DNA of 16,983 bases from the NCBI GenBank assembly GCA_016839425.1, contig JAEOUI010000378.1, positions 1 to 16,983 on the forward strand. Reading direction: 5' to 3'. The notes under the pieces were generated by a model. The model did no database searches, had not been told where the DNA came from, and saw only the letters and a program-made list of their open reading frames with translations. The stretch comes from Promethearchaeota archaeon (GTDB lineage Archaea; Asgardarchaeota; Lokiarchaeia; Sigynarchaeales; SOKP01). Of the stretch, positions 7,259 through 13,918 are shown piece after piece. Each line of letters begins with the position of its first letter. Position 1 is the first letter of the stretch. Position numbers and translations under genes: made by a program.

Positions 7259-7924
7259 ATGGAAGAAATAGATGTTGTTGAAAACCTGATGTTTGAAAAT
7301 AACGCAATCGCCCGTCACGAAAAATTAATGTCAAATACACTAAAAAAACTGCTTAAACTTGAAAAATTAAGATTATTAACTAATAAAAAGAGATTTAATT
7401 TAGAAATTGAGATCTTGAAATTATTAGAACGATTAACTCACGAATTAAAATCTATTGGAGATATTAAAAGAGAAGGTTCGGATTTTTTGGCTTATCCCGA
7501 GAATAATTTTAAACGGGAAATAGATTACATCGATCACGCCGAAACATTATTGTTTTACAAGGAAGAAATAATGACTGTTCAAAATGAAACAAATAAATTG
7601 AACGATTATATCGCAAGATTAAGAATTCGTCAAACAAGAAGTCAAAAGCTAATTGCAAAGAGTAGATATAAGTTAGCATCAAACCAATTTAAATATTACA
7701 AATTATATCATAATCCAACTCCACCAGTTAGAATACATGATGTTACAAATAAAATATTTTACTGGAAAAAAAGGACGGTAAAGTATAAAGAAAATTTAAT
7801 TGAGATCGAAAACGAGATCATGAAAGCGGAAAAGCAATTGTTTGAAATAAATAATTTTATTAGTGATATATTGGATATTAAATCAAAAAAAAAATCAATT
7901 CAGAGAATACCCGCATACCATTAA
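7259..7924 (+). CDS. Lys/Glu-rich coiled-coil protein of unknown function
   Basis: A 221-residue soluble protein rich in Lys, Glu, Leu, Ile and Asn. Long amphipathic helices are predicted by eye at about 15-65, 85-140 and 163-205; the last is separated by a short proline segment NPTPPVRI. No enzyme motif, metal site, signal peptide or membrane helix is seen. The composition suggests an elongated, possibly structural or scaffold protein. I do not recognise a family. The ATG at 7259 follows AT-rich sequence with a TATA-like AAAATAAT about 22 nt upstream and another (TTTTAAATA near 7198) further up, so the exact promoter is uncertain. It is isolated from its neighbours by T-tracts on both sides. 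Confidence 0.72.
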   Translation: MEEIDVVENLMFENNAIARHEKLMSNTLKKLLKLEKLRLLTNKKRFNLEIEILKLLERLTHELKSIGDIKREGSDFLAYPENNFKREIDYIDHAETLLFYKEEIMTVQNETNKLNDYIARLRIRQTRSQKLIAKSRYKLASNQFKYYKLYHNPTPPVRIHDVTNKIFYWKKRTVKYKENLIEIENEIMKAEKQLFEINNFISDILDIKSKKKSIQRIPAYH

Positions 7925-7998
7925 CAGGAGAATTTCATAACCTAAAATAAGCATTGATTGAGAAATTGTGATAACTAGTGAATTTAATAAATGTATTG

Positions 7999-8006
7999 TT
8001 TTTTTT
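7999..8006 (+). terminator. T8 terminator after the coiled-coil gene
   Basis: Eight consecutive T about 75 nt after the stop codon, typical of archaeal oligo-T termination. Confidence 0.5.
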
Positions 8007-8075
8007 CTCCTTTATTCTCGAAATTTATAATCTAAAATAAAATGATTTTTATGCATATACTAATGTTATTTCTCC

Positions 8076-9185
8076 ATGAATAATTTCAAAGATCCCGATC
8101 CAATAGACCTTAAAAATATCTCTCTGATTAAAACACCTGTTTTTAAAGTTTGGTTGATTTTAATACTATTTACATTTATTGAAGTGATCTTAATATTTTT
8201 ATTAGAACCCTTATTACGTGAAAATTTTCCAGTACTCAATCCTGATACGGGCCCAACGGATTACTACTGGAAATTAAACATGAGGGATGTATTTACAATG
8301 ATTATTACTTGGACTTTTTATGGTTTTCACCAAGCTTCAGTATGGATCCTAATATTATGGGCTCAAAGACAATCTTATGAAGGAAAACTAGATAAATCGA
8401 AAATCTTTCGATATATTGTAGCTATGGGAGGCACTACCATTGGATTTACATTGCTTCACTTACTTCAAACTCATATATGGTACGATGGGTTAGCTCAAGA
8501 TGTACCTATTTGGACGAGTCAAGGAAGCGTTATCGTCATGCTTTCTTTACTAATTGTAATGCAGAATCCCAAGAGAGGTTTATTTTTTGGGAAAAAATCT
8601 AAAAAACTCATGCGCCCTGAAGTGGCAAAAGTCTTCATGAAAAGCCATCCAATAATTTTCAGTTGGGCGTTAGTTTATACATTTTGGTTCCATCCCATGG
8701 ATTCTTCTCCCGCCCTTCTTAGCGGTTTTTTTTTCATGGGATTGTTATTTATTCAAGTAACAGTTGCTTATACAAAGATTCATATTAATAAATGGTGGGT
8801 ATTACTCGTCGAATCATATGTAGCAATTCACGCCACATTCGTTGCAGTTGCGCAATGGCTTGATTTTGGTGCGAATCCACCAATGTGGCCCATGTTTTTG
8901 TTAGGATTTCTGGCAATGATAGTGTTTATATATATTCACGGATTAGGATTGAAAAATTGGGTTAAATGGATTATTTTGGGTGGCTATGTTGCTCTTTTAG
9001 TTTTCATATATGTTCCCACACCCTTTGGATTTGGAAGGGATTTTACTTATTTTTTAAGGTTAGAATTTCTTTGGATACCATTAATCTTGTATCTTATTGC
9101 ATTTATTGTTGCATTACTCGCACATGGTTATCTGATTTTAAAAGCTAGAAAAGAAATACATAACGATAATATCAAAAATTCTTAG
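8076..9185 (+). CDS. His-rich polytopic membrane protein, about 10 TM
   Basis: A 369-residue integral membrane protein I cannot assign to a named family. Hydrophobic helices lie at about 24-43, 74-96, 111-131, 149-162, 190-206, 213-232, 240-261, 271-290, 296-313 and 330-353. An extracytoplasmic-looking acidic loop sits after helix 1 (47-70). Histidines recur in or at the edge of helices: His85 (FYGFHQASVW), His128 and His133 (LLHLLQTHIW), His191, His206 (FWFHP), His252, His288 and His350. Several are flanked by Trp and Asn/Gln, a pattern seen in metal- or haem-binding membrane proteins, but no known haem motif is present. Positive residues after helix 4 (NPKRGLFFGKKSKK) suggest a cytosolic loop. 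The ATG at 8076 is about 25 nt from a TTTTTATG box. The gene is convergent with the small RHH gene. Confidence 0.8.
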   Translation: MNNFKDPDPIDLKNISLIKTPVFKVWLILILFTFIEVILIFLLEPLLRENFPVLNPDTGPTDYYWKLNMRDVFTMIITWTFYGFHQASVWILILWAQRQSYEGKLDKSKIFRYIVAMGGTTIGFTLLHLLQTHIWYDGLAQDVPIWTSQGSVIVMLSLLIVMQNPKRGLFFGKKSKKLMRPEVAKVFMKSHPIIFSWALVYTFWFHPMDSSPALLSGFFFMGLLFIQVTVAYTKIHINKWWVLLVESYVAIHATFVAVAQWLDFGANPPMWPMFLLGFLAMIVFIYIHGLGLKNWVKWIILGGYVALLVFIYVPTPFGFGRDFTYFLRLEFLWIPLILYLIAFIVALLAHGYLILKARKEIHNDNIKNS

Positions 9186-9196
9186 AATAAAGTCTA

Positions 9197-9202
9197 TTTT
9201 TT
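9197..9202 (+). terminator. Short T-tract after the His-rich membrane gene
   Basis: Six T at 12-17 nt after the stop codon, with a further T-run at 9242-9250 in the convergent overlap zone. This is a plausible but short archaeal terminator. Confidence 0.35.
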
Positions 9203-9235
9203 AGAAAGTACCCATACAAATTTAGAAAGAAAAAA

Positions 9236-9409
9236 TCAAATATTTTTTTTTAATTCTTGCTTTTCAATTTTCCGGTATTCCTTTGTAATTAAAAAACGGA
9301 TGATTTCGGTATTGTTTTTTATACCGTGATAATCCTTTACGGCCTCAAGCTTGTCAAATATTTCCATCTCAAGAGGAATGTGCATGTCCTTACTTTTTTC
9401 GTTTGCCAT
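9236..9409 (-). CDS. Ribbon-helix-helix (CopG/Arc-like) DNA-binding protein
   Basis: A 57-residue protein with a beta strand (SKDMHIPLEM) followed by two helices (EIFDKLEAVKDYHGI and NTEIIRFLITKEYRKIEKQ). This is the ribbon-helix-helix fold of small dimeric transcription factors, with the typical turn 'G-x-x-N-x-T-E-I-I-R'. The frame is open upstream to 9520, giving 94 residues, but the ATG at 9409 is chosen: the ribbon strand follows it directly, the extra N-terminus has no domain character, and a TATA box CTTTATAAG (9440-9432, minus strand) lies 27 nt before it. No toxin gene lies next to it, so an antitoxin role is not supported. It may repress itself or the units upstream of it, including the structured element at 9627-9770. 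Confidence 0.77.
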   Translation of the reverse strand: MANEKSKDMHIPLEMEIFDKLEAVKDYHGIKNNTEIIRFLITKEYRKIEKQELKKNI

Positions 9410-9431
9410 TAGATATATGTTATTTGTAAAT

Positions 9432-9440
9432 CTTATAAAG
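9432..9440 (-). promoter_or_regulatory. TATA box of the RHH gene
   Basis: On the minus strand this reads CTTTATAAG, centred about 27 nt before the ATG at 9409. It supports the short 57-residue start and a leaderless transcript. Confidence 0.55.
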
Positions 9441-9626
9441 GTTTTTGGGAGTAATAAATAATTTTTTCCTTTATCGTTAAAAGTATAAAATGTTGCAATT
9501 ATGGAAAAGAAATGGATCAAAGTTGGACAAACAAGGATAAATTTAAATATGATACCTTGATCTATATGTATGTTACCTCTCGTTGATTAGAACAAGATAT
9601 ATTAATTAAAGCGAATATCGATAAGA

Positions 9627-9770
9627 AATTGAACTTTCCACTTCAGGAGTGGGCGCGTAAGCCGAGATCCCTGAGTGCGAATAGTGTCGTAGATTGAAAC
9701 ACGGATCTTTTTATTTAATCGTAGACGCCCTCGACCCACTCGCGAGAGTCAAGGCATCGTAAGTCTTAAA
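9627..9770 (+). ncRNA. Putative structured RNA or 5' leader element, GC-rich
   Basis: A non-coding island of about 52% G+C over 9641-9760 in surroundings near 30%, the usual mark of a structured RNA in an AT-rich genome. Helices visible: GAGTGGG (9647-9653) with CCCACTC (9735-9741); AGATCC (9665-9670) with GGATCT (9703-9708), extended by GTGT (9684-9687) with ACAC (9699-9702); AGAC plus GCC (9723-9729) with GGC (9753-9755) and GTCT (9763-9766); and ACTC-GCGA-GAGT (9738-9749) with a GNRA tetraloop. Some are mutually exclusive. A T-run (9708-9712) follows the AGATCC hairpin and could terminate transcription. A TATA-like ATATATTAATTA upstream (near 9602) predicts a start near 9627. It lies 65 nt before the cation exchanger gene, so a riboswitch-like leader or a separate small RNA are both possible. 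I do not recognise a known class. The rest of 9410-9834 holds only the RHH promoter and AT-rich spacer. Strand is inferred from the exchanger gene and the T-run. Confidence 0.5.
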
Positions 9771-9834
9771 AAGTGGAGATATAGCAATAACTCCTTGAAT
9801 TAAATCAAATAGGTAGATATAGGTAGTCTAAATC

Positions 9835-10797
9835 ATGTTATTAATATTTGGAGCAATAGTGTTATTAATTGGGGGGATGGCATTAATAACCGTGTCTAGC
9901 GATCAAGCCGTTAAGCATTGTTCGTATCTTGCTAAAGCACTCGGTATTTCCCCTTTAATTATCGGTTTAACCTTAGTTTCTATAGGGACGGATCTTTCAG
10001 AAATCTTTAATTCTATAATCTCTAGCTCTATGGGACATGCGGATGTAAATATTGGAGATGCAGTAGGATCCTGCCTTGTCCAATCGACCCTGATTTTTGG
10101 ATTATTACCAATATTAGGCGGTAAATTCGATGTAAAGAGAAAAGAAATAATAGTCATGGGAATTTGTGAGGTAATAGCGCTCATTGTCGTATATACAACT
10201 ATCGAAAAAGGCTATATAACTAGAATGAACGCTCTTTTTATGATAGGGAGCTTGGCTTTGTACTTTTTAATAACTTATACATATACAAAAGAAAACGCCA
10301 AGGAAAGAGCTGCTGTACTCGAAATTGTGGAAATTCAAAGAAAGAAGTCTTTTCACGCAATTATTGCAATAGTAGCTTTCGTTGGTGTTGCTATCAGTGC
10401 CATAATTATCGTAGAATCAGTTATTTATCTTTCAACATTACTAATGGTTGATGAATTCATAATAAGCTTTTTTGTATTAAGCATTGGTACATCTCTTCCA
10501 GAATTAACGGTGGATATCAGTGCTTTAAGGAGAAAGGAAAGCAAGTTGGCTATTGGAGATATCATAGGAAGTTGTATAGTTGATTCAACACTCGCGATTG
10601 GGATAGGGCAACTTTTTTTTCCACAACAAGTTAACGCTTCTCTTGCGCTTCCAACCATTCTTTATACTATATGTGCATCTTTATTTGTGTTTGTCTTTAT
10701 TGCAATAAGACAAAAAGTTGATAAAAAGGCGGGAATTGCCTTGATATCTTTATATATCTTGTCTTTTGGCTTGATTTTTATTTTTGCAAATTTCTAA
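9835..10797 (+). CDS. CaCA-family cation exchanger (Na+/Ca2+ exchanger-like)
   Basis: A 320-residue membrane protein of the Ca2+/cation antiporter superfamily (YrbG/NCX_Mj type), with about ten hydrophobic helices in two inverted five-helix repeats. It should exchange Na+ or H+ against Ca2+ or another cation across the cytoplasmic membrane. The second repeat has the standard ion-site motifs GTSLPE (218-223, with Thr219, Ser220, Glu223) and GSCIVD (245-250, with Ser246, Asp250). The first repeat is altered: GTDLSE (51-56) has Asp53 where Ser is usual, and GSCLVQ (78-83) has Gln83 where Asn is usual. Glu56 and Ser79 are kept. This may change ion choice or coupling. The central loop (151-172) is charged and cytosolic. 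The ATG at 9835 follows a structured leader region; no clear ribosome binding site is seen. Confidence 0.92.
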   Translation: MLLIFGAIVLLIGGMALITVSSDQAVKHCSYLAKALGISPLIIGLTLVSIGTDLSEIFNSIISSSMGHADVNIGDAVGSCLVQSTLIFGLLPILGGKFDVKRKEIIVMGICEVIALIVVYTTIEKGYITRMNALFMIGSLALYFLITYTYTKENAKERAAVLEIVEIQRKKSFHAIIAIVAFVGVAISAIIIVESVIYLSTLLMVDEFIISFFVLSIGTSLPELTVDISALRRKESKLAIGDIIGSCIVDSTLAIGIGQLFFPQQVNASLALPTILYTICASLFVFVFIAIRQKVDKKAGIALISLYILSFGLIFIFANF

Positions 10798-10812
10798 TTT
10801 TTTTATTTTTTT
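10798..10812 (+). terminator. T-tract terminator after the exchanger gene
   Basis: Two runs of seven T separated by one A begin directly after the stop codon, a strong archaeal termination signal. Confidence 0.6.
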
Positions 10813-10959
10813 AATTTGTTTTATAGGAACGAAATTCTTGTAAGATCCTTGAATTTTAAATATCAAATTATACATGTATTAATTAAAGAATTAACATTCT
10901 CATTCGAAGTTTTTAAGAATAATTGTTAATTTAACATATTAGCAATACAAGGAAAATAA

Positions 10960-11154
10960 GTGATCATAGTGATTGATGTAGAAACATATAAGAATTTTGC
11001 CAATAACTGCGTATGCCTTCATTGCCAAAGACACGGAAAAATAATAGAAAAAGAAGGAAAAATACAAAAAATTATTAGTTGTAGCAAGTTCAAGAACAAA
11101 CCAAAAGCCTATATAGGTAATTGCAAGGAATATATAAAAGCCCCCATTTTTTAA
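10960..11154 (+). CDS. Small Cys-rich protein, possible zinc site
   Basis: A 64-residue basic protein with Cys17, Cys19 and Cys22 (NCVCLHCQRHG), Cys41 and Cys55. The arrangement CxCxxC, then two single cysteines 19 and 14 residues apart, is enough for a zinc or iron-sulfur site, but I recognise no family. The start is a GTG at 10960, with another GTG three codons later as an alternative; AAGGA 8 nt upstream could be a weak ribosome binding site. The T-tract of the exchanger gene and about 160 nt of AT-rich spacer separate it from upstream. The gene is probable because of the cysteine pattern and separate position, but short length and the non-ATG start leave doubt. Confidence 0.5.
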   Translation: MIIVIDVETYKNFANNCVCLHCQRHGKIIEKEGKIQKIISCSKFKNKPKAYIGNCKEYIKAPIF

Positions 11155-11312
11155 TAGATTTAATTATTGGATTTTAAATCAAACCTTTCTAACAAACCTT
11201 GTTCTTTATAAAAATCTGAAATTTTAAAAATATGATTTTTCATTATGTAATTGATTAGATCCTATTTTTTTAAAAATAATAAAAGTAAGTTGAAAATAAT
11301 TCTGAATTCAAG

Positions 11313-11326
11313 AAGCATTAATGCTT
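11313..11326. promoter_or_regulatory. 14-bp perfect palindrome before the histidine kinase gene
   Basis: AAGCATTAATGCTT is a perfect palindrome ending 9 nt before the GTG start at 11336. Its position and symmetry fit a dimeric regulator site near the transcription start. The expected TATA box is unclear (AT-rich sequence at 11271-11300). Confidence 0.35.
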
Positions 11327-11335
11327 TAAAAATGG

Positions 11336-12958
11336 GTGTACACAATATTGGATAATTTCCTTTCTCGCGATAAAGAAAAATTTGAAAATTTAATAGATAA
11401 AGGCGAGGAATGGATTTTAGAAAGACTTTTTTCCTACGCTACCAAGCTTAATTTTGTAAAATACACTTCAACATTAAAAGAAGCTTGGCGTATTTCCGTT
11501 GAAGGTCTTTCAGAGTCATTAATAAAGGCATTAAGAATGTATGAAGGAATTCCAAATTTTGGACCCAATGAGGATTATGTAAACGACCCTATAGCGTCTT
11601 TTGGAATATTAGAGGCTCAATTACATAGAAATCGTGGGGTCACTCTGGAAATGTTTTTAGCGCTCATAAAATATTACAGGCAATCGTATATTGATCTTAT
11701 AATTGACGCAAGTTTTGAAAAGAAGTTTGAAGATTTCTGTAAAACATTTCTAGATAGATTCTTCGATCGTGTCGAGCTTGGATTTTGTACCGAGTGGACG
11801 AAAACGCCTCAAAAAGATATCATAGCAGATTTGCAAGATACTAACAGACAAATGACAAATGAAAAAAATAAATACCTCACATTCTTCGAAAGTTTACCTA
11901 ATCCAGCAATTTTTATAAATTTAGATAATAAAATTGAAAACTTGAACCATTCCGCTTCTGTCCTTTTTGGATATTCGCGCGTTCCTGGTGCTGTATATTA
12001 TGGTAATGTTAAAGACAATAAATTACCAGATTGGATTAAAGACGAATTAGAGCATTTTATACAAAAGAATGCAGAAGAACACAGCTTTGAAAAATTAATT
12101 CCAACGCTCAAGGGAAAGCGATATTTTAGCATCAAGATGAAAACAATGCTTGATGTTAGCTCAAAATTTAACGGTGTAATCGTAATACTTAATGATCTCA
12201 CAGAGCGCGTAAATGCTGAGAAAAAGCTCAAAAAATCTCAAAAAGATTACAAGCAAGCTTATAAAAGAGCGAATTTTTTTAAGGATATCGTAATTCACGA
12301 TGTTAATAATGTGTTACAACTAATACAGTCTTCGGAAGACTTGTATAAATATTATCGAACAACAGGATGTACGGAGTCAGAAATAGACGAAGTCCTCGAG
12401 AACATAGATAAATCGATTGAGAGAGGCATTCAAATCGTTAAAAACGCTCGAAAACTTTCACAAATCGAGAATACTGAGTTGTTAACTCAATCATTAAATC
12501 TGTATAAATACCTTGAAGATTCTATTAAAGCTTTAAAAAAAAGATACGACAATCGAGAAATTAGTGTTCAAATCGATAGTTTTAGCAATAAAATCGAGAT
12601 CAAAGCAAACGAGTTACTTTTTGATGTTTTCGATAATATATTTGTAAATTCAATAAAATATAACCAAAATCCAAAAATCGAAATAATTGTTAAGATTTCC
12701 AAATTATTTTTAGATAAAAACAATTATATTAAGATTGAATTTCTCGACAACGGAATTGGAGTCCCCGACGAACAAAGACCTTTAATCTTTGAAGAAGGGA
12801 GAAAAGTTCTAAAGGGTGGAAAGGGATTGGGTTTTGGACTCACTCTTGTAAAAAAAATAGTGGAAAGCTATCAGGGCAAGGTATGGGTGGAAGACCGAGT
12901 CTACGGAGACCCCTCTCAAGGGACTAACTTCGTGCTTTTGGTTCCTTCACCTATATAA
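11336..12958 (+). CDS. Soluble PAS sensor histidine kinase 1
   Basis: A 540-residue cytosolic histidine kinase. Residues about 1-160 form an all-helical input domain with the conserved stretch RNRGVTLEMFLALIKYYRQ (98-116) and a closing EW (153-154), a module found before PAS domains in bacterial and archaeal kinases and reminiscent of the RsbRD four-helix fold. A PAS domain follows (about 178-290, FFESLPNPAIFINLDNKI). The dimerisation/H-box is FFKDIVIHDVNN with His321. The ATPase domain has N-box FDNIFVNSIKYN (432-443), G1 EFLDNGIGVP (468-477) and G2 GGKGLGFGLTLV (494-505). There is no membrane segment and no receiver domain, and no response regulator gene is nearby. The start is GTG; an ATG 4 nt upstream is out of frame. 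Its 3' end is almost identical in DNA to that of the inverted kinase gene at 14527-16035. Confidence 0.92.
   Translation: MYTILDNFLSRDKEKFENLIDKGEEWILERLFSYATKLNFVKYTSTLKEAWRISVEGLSESLIKALRMYEGIPNFGPNEDYVNDPIASFGILEAQLHRNRGVTLEMFLALIKYYRQSYIDLIIDASFEKKFEDFCKTFLDRFFDRVELGFCTEWTKTPQKDIIADLQDTNRQMTNEKNKYLTFFESLPNPAIFINLDNKIENLNHSASVLFGYSRVPGAVYYGNVKDNKLPDWIKDELEHFIQKNAEEHSFEKLIPTLKGKRYFSIKMKTMLDVSSKFNGVIVILNDLTERVNAEKKLKKSQKDYKQAYKRANFFKDIVIHDVNNVLQLIQSSEDLYKYYRTTGCTESEIDEVLENIDKSIERGIQIVKNARKLSQIENTELLTQSLNLYKYLEDSIKALKKRYDNREISVQIDSFSNKIEIKANELLFDVFDNIFVNSIKYNQNPKIEIIVKISKLFLDKNNYIKIEFLDNGIGVPDEQRPLIFEEGRKVLKGGKGLGFGLTLVKKIVESYQGKVWVEDRVYGDPSQGTNFVLLVPSPI
12731..12922 (+). repeat. Inverted near-identical segment, copy 1 (in kinase 1)
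   Basis: This 192-nt segment encoding the G1-to-C-terminal part of kinase 1 matches the reverse complement of 14584-14775. By direct comparison the first 29 nt (12731-12759) are identical, and 12811-12922 differs at 4 of 112 positions. The part between (12760-12810) is diverged. Reading frame is the same in both. Confidence 0.85.
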
Positions 12959-13060
12959 TATTAGATATCATTGTCTATTTCAAAATCTTACCATGTGGAT
13001 TTAAATAGCACTTAATATAATTATAACTTAAATTAGGTATGATATAACTAAACTTACCAA

Positions 13061-13067
13061 GAGGTGA
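13061..13067 (+). promoter_or_regulatory. Strong Shine-Dalgarno site deciding the SPFH start
   Basis: GAGGTGA is complementary to the archaeal 16S rRNA 3' end. Its GAGG core ends 6 nt before an ATA codon at 13071, the optimal distance. No ATG, GTG or TTG follows in frame before the membrane anchor. TATA-like boxes at 13003-13010 or 13020-13028 could supply the transcript. Confidence 0.55.
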
Positions 13068-13070
13068 AAA

Positions 13071-13862
13071 ATAGTTTTTGAAATAGGAGAAATAATTTTT
13101 ATCATCATTATTGCAGTTATTGTAATTGCCCTTGCGATCTTAATTCCAATATTGTTAGCTTCTTTGAAAGTAGTAAGTGAATACGAAAGATTAGTAGTAT
13201 TTCGATTTGGGCGATTTCATTCCATCAAAGGACCCGGCATAGTTTCGATCATTCCTGGAATCGACAAGACGAGGAAAGTTGACATGAGGACAATCACCTA
13301 CGATGCCAGAATGATCAAGATTATCACCAAGGATAATGTTCGTTGCGATGTCGATACGGTCGTGTATTATAAAGTCGTCGATCCCAAAAAGGCCGTTGTT
13401 TCAGTTGCAAATTATACCTTTGCAACGCAGAACTTGGCAAACACAGTATTAAGGGAAGTATTGGGGCGTGCTGACCTAGACGATTTACTTACTAAAACTC
13501 AAGATTACACCCTAGAAATACAAAAACAGATCGATGAAAAGACAGATCCGTGGGGGATTAAGGTGAGCGATGTGGCAATAAGTGACGTTGTTCTCCCCGT
13601 GGAAATGCAAAGAGTTATTGCGAAGCAAGCTGAAGCAGAGCGAGAAAAGCGCGCTAGGATTATTGTAGCCGATGGTGAATTTATCGCGGCTCAAAAAATG
13701 CTAGAAGCCGCGCAAATTTATGCCCAGAGCCCCATTACGATCAAATTGCGGGAATTACAAACAATGACCGACATTGCTCGAGAGAAAAACTTGGTAGTAA
13801 TTACGAGTACGAGCGATATGACAGATTTAGGTAAATTAATTGCATTGAGCAAAAACAAATAG
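13071..13862 (+). CDS. SPFH/stomatin-like membrane-anchored protein
   Basis: A protein of the SPFH (band 7, stomatin/prohibitin) family that forms large membrane-bound rings or microdomains, usually with an NfeD partner. Taken from 13071 it has 263 residues: an N-terminal hydrophobic anchor (about 8-30), then SEYERLVVFRFGRF and GPGIVSIIPGID, the typical start of the SPFH domain, a middle with LREVLGRADLDDLL, and a C-terminal helical region (QAEAEREKRARII and the DGEFIAAQKMLEAAQ stretch). The first canonical start codon is a TTG at 13152, which would remove the anchor and lacks a ribosome binding site. I prefer the ATA at 13071 because of the Shine-Dalgarno sequence before it; an in-frame TGA at 13065 rules out any earlier start. 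A sequencing error changing ATG to ATA is the main alternative. The NfeD gene follows after 56 nt. Confidence 0.9.
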   Translation: MVFEIGEIIFIIIIAVIVIALAILIPILLASLKVVSEYERLVVFRFGRFHSIKGPGIVSIIPGIDKTRKVDMRTITYDARMIKIITKDNVRCDVDTVVYYKVVDPKKAVVSVANYTFATQNLANTVLREVLGRADLDDLLTKTQDYTLEIQKQIDEKTDPWGIKVSDVAISDVVLPVEMQRVIAKQAEAEREKRARIIVADGEFIAAQKMLEAAQIYAQSPITIKLRELQTMTDIAREKNLVVITSTSDMTDLGKLIALSKNK

Positions 13863-13918
13863 ACTTGAAATGATTTTTTTTCAATCCAATATTAAAAAAG
13901 TAATCTGAGAATAATATA

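Noticed and set aside
9410..9520. N-terminal extension of the RHH protein by 37 residues
   Set aside because: It would span the TATA box at 9432-9440 that sits at the right distance for the ATG at 9409, and adds no recognisable domain.
9671..9700. 30-nt stretch ending in GATTGAAAC that looks like an archaeal CRISPR repeat, with a loosely similar stretch (GCGAATA ... ATTGAAC) 67 nt upstream
   Set aside because: Only one good copy, the upstream match needs a gap and fails in the middle, no cas genes are present, and ATTGAAAC also occurs by chance inside the gene at about 3930. The segment is better explained as part of the GC-rich structured element.
9903..10658. Two minus-strand reading frames inside the exchanger gene
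   Set aside because: Shadows of the exchanger gene, which carries both CaCA repeat motifs in the plus frame.
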